DNA of 64,000 nt from Aspidapion aeneum (lineage: Eukaryota > Arthropoda > Insecta > Coleoptera > Brentidae), in NCBI GenBank assembly GCA_963576565.1, contig OY755044.1, positions 96,648,495-96,712,494 on the forward strand, written 5' to 3'. Below are positions 47,201 through 50,200 of the stretch, piece after piece. Made by a program: the position numbers and the translations under genes. Under the pieces are notes generated by a model. It was not told where the DNA came from. It did no database searches and saw only the letters and a program-made list of their open reading frames with translations. Within the stretch, counting starts at the first letter, position 1; each line of letters begins with the position of its first letter.

Positions 47201-50200
47201 TTTGATTTTTTAAAATTTAAGTTAAAAATAATGATCAGCGACCTTAAAAATCTTATCAGTCCGAGATAGATACAAATCCGTCCATAAACGGAAAAATCCG
47301 CCATTTTGGATCCGCCATTTTATTTATTTTCCTAATAAAAAAAATGTTGGAAAGGTTTAAAAAAAGTTATAATCAAACAAATATATATGAAGTCAAGCTA
47401 AATACAACTGTTTAAACAATTCCCAATGGTAACATCATAAAACAAAAAATCTCACGGTGAATTGTCCCCGCGGCGAATGGGACCACAGCGAATTGGCCGC
47501 GGCAAATTGTCTCCTATCCATCTAAAGCGCCCTTAATAAAAAAAGAAAAAAATGCATTAAAGCACTAAATTTATTAACATTTTTAAAACAGATTTTTGAG
47601 TAATACGTTTCAATATTTTTAGATATTTTGGAATAATTTTGAAACTCAATTATTACCGTTATGGTAATGCATAATTCCACAAAATTTTAATGGTCTGTTA
47701 TAATTTTTAAGAAACAAACAAAAAATCGAAAAAAATGCTAAGTTTAACACCCTGTAAAAACAAAGAGGTCTAAATGTAATGCGAAAGAAATCTTTGTTTT
47801 GACCATTTCCACAACCCCTTAAAGTTTCATGCTTCATTTAAATTAAACCCTGTATAATACACTATTATATAACAATTGGTCAAGAGTTTTTGACACAAAT
47901 TTGTTATAATTTTTTATTATGCTACTATTTACACTTTTAAGAATACATATAAAACAACAATTTTTTTTTAAATATTGGATTTTACTAAGTTTTAAAATAT
48001 TAATTTACCGTGAAGCAATTTTGTGCTAATTGTAAAGATTATTTGGTCACCCTGTATCTCCTTAAACTTTCAATTTTTTTTTTAAACTAATAAATAATAT
48101 CTGATTTCAGTAAATTAAGAAATTACTCTACAATGTCAAACTTCTTATATTTAAAATTCACAATTTTACTCCTCTTGAAACTTAATAAATGTTATCCCAA
48201 TACAACAAAAAAAGCAATCAATTTTTTCTTTTTGTGTTTGGCTGTATGCTGGAAACGACAACATGCTAACGTATTCTGAACCAAGAAGAAGACCTCTTTT
48301 TGTGTTTCCCATATCTCTCATTCAATAGAACACATTATTTCCATAGTCCCCTACAGCGGACAAGATATAATATTTTTACGCGGCCGCGACTCTAAAATTC
48401 ATTTTAGCTCCCATTTTTAGCAAAACAAAACTATTTTAATGTTTTTATTGTTTCTGGCAGTAAAAATATTTTTTCGCGTCAACAATCTGAAACCTTCATA
48501 TTTTATGATAAATTTATTTTAGTCCGGCCCTGAGTTTGATTCCCAATGCTCAGCCATCGTTGAATTCTCCGAGATCAAAGACGGCCAGCCGGCTTATTTA
48601 TCTGTTTGTTAGGTGATCCGTGGCGGAACGTTGGTCGCCATTTTTTTACAGATTTTAAGTACAGGCGTTTTCCCTAGAGGTCGTTATGGTGAACAAGCAT
48701 ATACGGTCACTGGATCACGAAAACTGCGTCGCCAGGCAGAATGCAGTGACCTTACAAGCCTAGTATAAGCCACAAGCCCTAGAGGTCGCTATGAAAAATA
48801 ATCAGTAACACTCTATCAAATATCAGTGGCCTTATATGGCTTTCATCGTTGGCCTTGCTCAATCTGTAAAAAAATAGCTAATTTGAATTTCTTTCAATTT
48901 CCTCCAGTTTGCACAGAATTGACAAACGTTCTATTTATTTTTTTAAGGTAATAAAAATTCTCCTTGAAATAAGTTAAGAAAAAAATACTATGTTTCAAAC
49001 AAGTTTTTGTGGCTAATGGGCTAAAAAGAAGTTTTTATTTCACTCATATTTTTCCGTGGATAGCTCGAAAGCTTAACCTCACGGGGGTCCAAGATCTAAT
49101 GGACAGCTAATAAGTGTTGACAGTTAACTGTTTCTTCCTTATGGCACTCCTCAGAACACTGCTTGGTCAATGTGACAATTCTTGCGAAGTTAATTGGACG
49201 GTTTTGTCTCTAATCATAAGTAAATAGTGAGAAAACTATCGCAAGAAGAGCCATCTACCGAGACACGAGAGAAACAAAAAACAAAAGCAGGCGAAAAAAT
49301 GCAATATGCGTTGATCCGGCCTGAAAGACAGAAGAGCTGTCGTAGATCACGGACTATAGTTTGTTTTCTTTTGTTTGTATTCGATCTTTTCATTGATCGA
49401 TATATATATATATAGCAGTTTTTCGCCTGCTTTTGTTTTTTGTTTCTCTCGTATCTCGGTAGATGGCGCTTCCTGCGATAGTTTTCTTACTATTTACTTA
49501 TGATTACAGACAAAACCGTCTAATTAAGTTCGCAAGAATTGTCAAATTGACCAAGCAGTGTTCTGAGGAAATATATACGTATATTATGTATTATGTGCCT
49601 ACAATAATAGGGACTTATTGCAATAACGCCAGGCAGTAATTGTGCCGGGCACTATTCTAACAGTTTCATATTATAAGAACAGCTGTCTTCTTTCAAAATT
49701 AGGCCTTTGTGTATTGTAAGAGCCGGAGCTAATAGTGCTGCTACTATTAATGGAAAATAAACGACAGGATTTATAAATTCGACTTTGGTATGTCAATTTT
49801 AAAAGATCAACTGTCAGTTTTCAATGAGAAACTGTCAGAATAGTGCCCGGCAGAATTACTGCCTGGCTTTATTGCAATAAGTCCCTAATGAATGAGCAGC
49901 TTGACAGAGGCAACAGCGACAATTCCGCCATCTCATGCTTTATTTTGGAAATCTTATGCTTTCTCGAAATATTTCTCATGCAATATTTCTGTGGGACGTG
50001 GCAACACTGCCCGTCAGGTTAAGCTTAGCTACCCACGAAAAAATATATGAGGGAAACAAAAACTCCTTTTTGCCCGATTAGCCACGAAACTTGTTTGATT
50101 TCTATATTCACGGGTACGAAATTCCACGTTTGTCAAAATATAATCCTTCATATATTTTTTAGAATATATCAAGAATCAGAACAAATTGACGCTAATGACA

